Positions 11,503 to 11,863 of a DNA stretch of 11,863 bases are shown here, in pieces (position 1 is the stretch's first letter; every line of letters begins with the position of its first letter). The notes under the pieces are model-generated. The model ran no database searches. It saw nothing but the letters and a program-made list of their open reading frames with translations, and had not been told where the DNA came from. This DNA is from an uncultured Sulfurovum sp. (GTDB taxonomy: Bacteria; Campylobacterota; Campylobacteria; Campylobacterales; Sulfurovaceae), in assembly GCA_902727905.1 (NCBI GenBank), contig CACVAR010000408.1, positions 1 through 11,863 on the forward strand, read 5' to 3'. A program made the translations under genes and the position numbers.

Positions 11503-11863
11503 ATGAAAAATCTTATACCTCATTTCCTACTTTTTATTATTTTATTTCTTGGGCTAATAAGTCTCTTTTATCTTTATGGTAAAAAAATATGGTATCCCTA
11601 CTATAAAAAATACTCTTATCAAGAACCTCTTACTCCACAGCCAATTACCCCTTGTGAGGAATGTACCTTAACACATGTCGGACCTCTACAACCCACTGTT
11701 ATCCACAAAGAGTGTCCAGAACCAAAAGTTACACCTCCTGAAGAAATCTTAACTTCCAAACAAAAACTTAACCGACATCTAGCAGACAGTAATTTTGTGA
11801 CTTATCCTAAAAACTTAACACTCATTGGTCTTAAGCATGAAAAAGTTTTAGAAGTGTGGACAA
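11503..11863 (+). CDS. Membrane-anchored L,D-transpeptidase-like protein (5' part only)
   Basis: The reading frame opens at an ATG and is cut by the end of the window after 120 codons. Residues 1-25 (MKNLIPHFLLFIILFLGLISLFYLY) are an uncleaved-looking membrane anchor, followed by KK and an aromatic stretch (WYPYYKKYSY). Residues 41-83 are Pro-rich with a CEEC pair (51-54) and another Cys at 71. The last visible part, YPKNLTLIGLKHEKVLEVWT (101-120), resembles the beginning of an L,D-transpeptidase (YkuD/ErfK) catalytic domain, where strands of the form LTLIxxKxExxLEVW open the fold; the catalytic His and Cys motif would lie beyond the window. If right, it cross-links or trims peptidoglycan in the periplasm. 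No ribosome-binding site is seen before the ATG. The family call rests on about 20 residues and is tentative. Confidence 0.6.
   Translation, partial: MKNLIPHFLLFIILFLGLISLFYLYGKKIWYPYYKKYSYQEPLTPQPITPCEECTLTHVGPLQPTVIHKECPEPKVTPPEEILTSKQKLNRHLADSNFVTYPKNLTLIGLKHEKVLEVWT

Noticed and set aside
1..11863. A defence island, prophage, integrative element, CRISPR array or novel multi-gene system
   Set aside because: All recognisable genes are housekeeping or ordinary metabolic genes with consistent base composition; no transposase, integrase, direct-repeat array, tRNA or attachment-site structure was seen. Interest here is at the regulatory level.

Overview
The window is a low-G+C chromosomal segment whose gene content, protein sequences and dense spacing suggest a free-living member of the Campylobacterota (the Sulfurimonas / Sulfurovum / Arcobacter range). 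The main pointers are a block ordered acpP-fabF-accA, a potassium channel gene beside rpmB, a class I glutamine synthetase with Phe at the adenylylation position, and AT-rich promoters with good -10 boxes but little -35. The lineage call is inference. I see no phage, transposase, CRISPR array, tRNA or rRNA, so this looks like core chromosome and not an island.

Layout. At 33-2620 (+) lie rpmB (ribosomal protein L28), a two-helix RCK potassium channel and argJ (arginine biosynthesis). The channel stop and the argJ start are one base apart. At 2795-4635 (+), after a very AT-rich spacer, come an unrecognised four-helix membrane protein and the DEAD-box RNA helicase dbpA, each with its own TATAAT box. 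At 4652-7730 (-) lie a small periplasmic class II-type cytochrome c with its own promoter and a perfect FNR-type box, then the fatty-acid block accA, fabF, acpP (transcribed acpP first), closed by a 12-bp stem terminator. After a divergent 452-bp intergenic region, 8183-11863 (+) carries a Bax-like secreted glucosaminidase, a REP-like palindrome, a PHP-family histidinol-phosphatase, glnA, and the first 120 codons of a membrane-anchored protein that resembles the start of an L,D-transpeptidase.

How the genes relate. AcpP, FabF and AccA form a real pathway unit: acyl carrier, chain elongation, and the acetyl-CoA carboxylase carboxyltransferase alpha subunit that makes malonyl-CoA. ArgJ, the histidinol-phosphatase and GlnA are amino-acid and nitrogen metabolism genes but are not contiguous. 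The glucosaminidase and the partial transpeptidase-like gene both concern the cell wall.

I found no convincing new multi-gene system. The points most worth a second look are regulatory and structural. (1) The potassium channel has a weak TTG start without a Shine-Dalgarno, yet a perfect AAAGGAG-6 nt-ATG sits in frame at the exact junction where MthK makes its free RCK subunit. (2) A perfect TTGAT-N4-ATCAA site is centred about 41.5 bases upstream of the predicted start of the cytochrome transcript. (3) Glutamine synthetase cannot be regulated by adenylylation at the usual tyrosine. (4) A GTAG-led REP-type palindrome lies between two genes. (5) Two genes appear to be leaderless.
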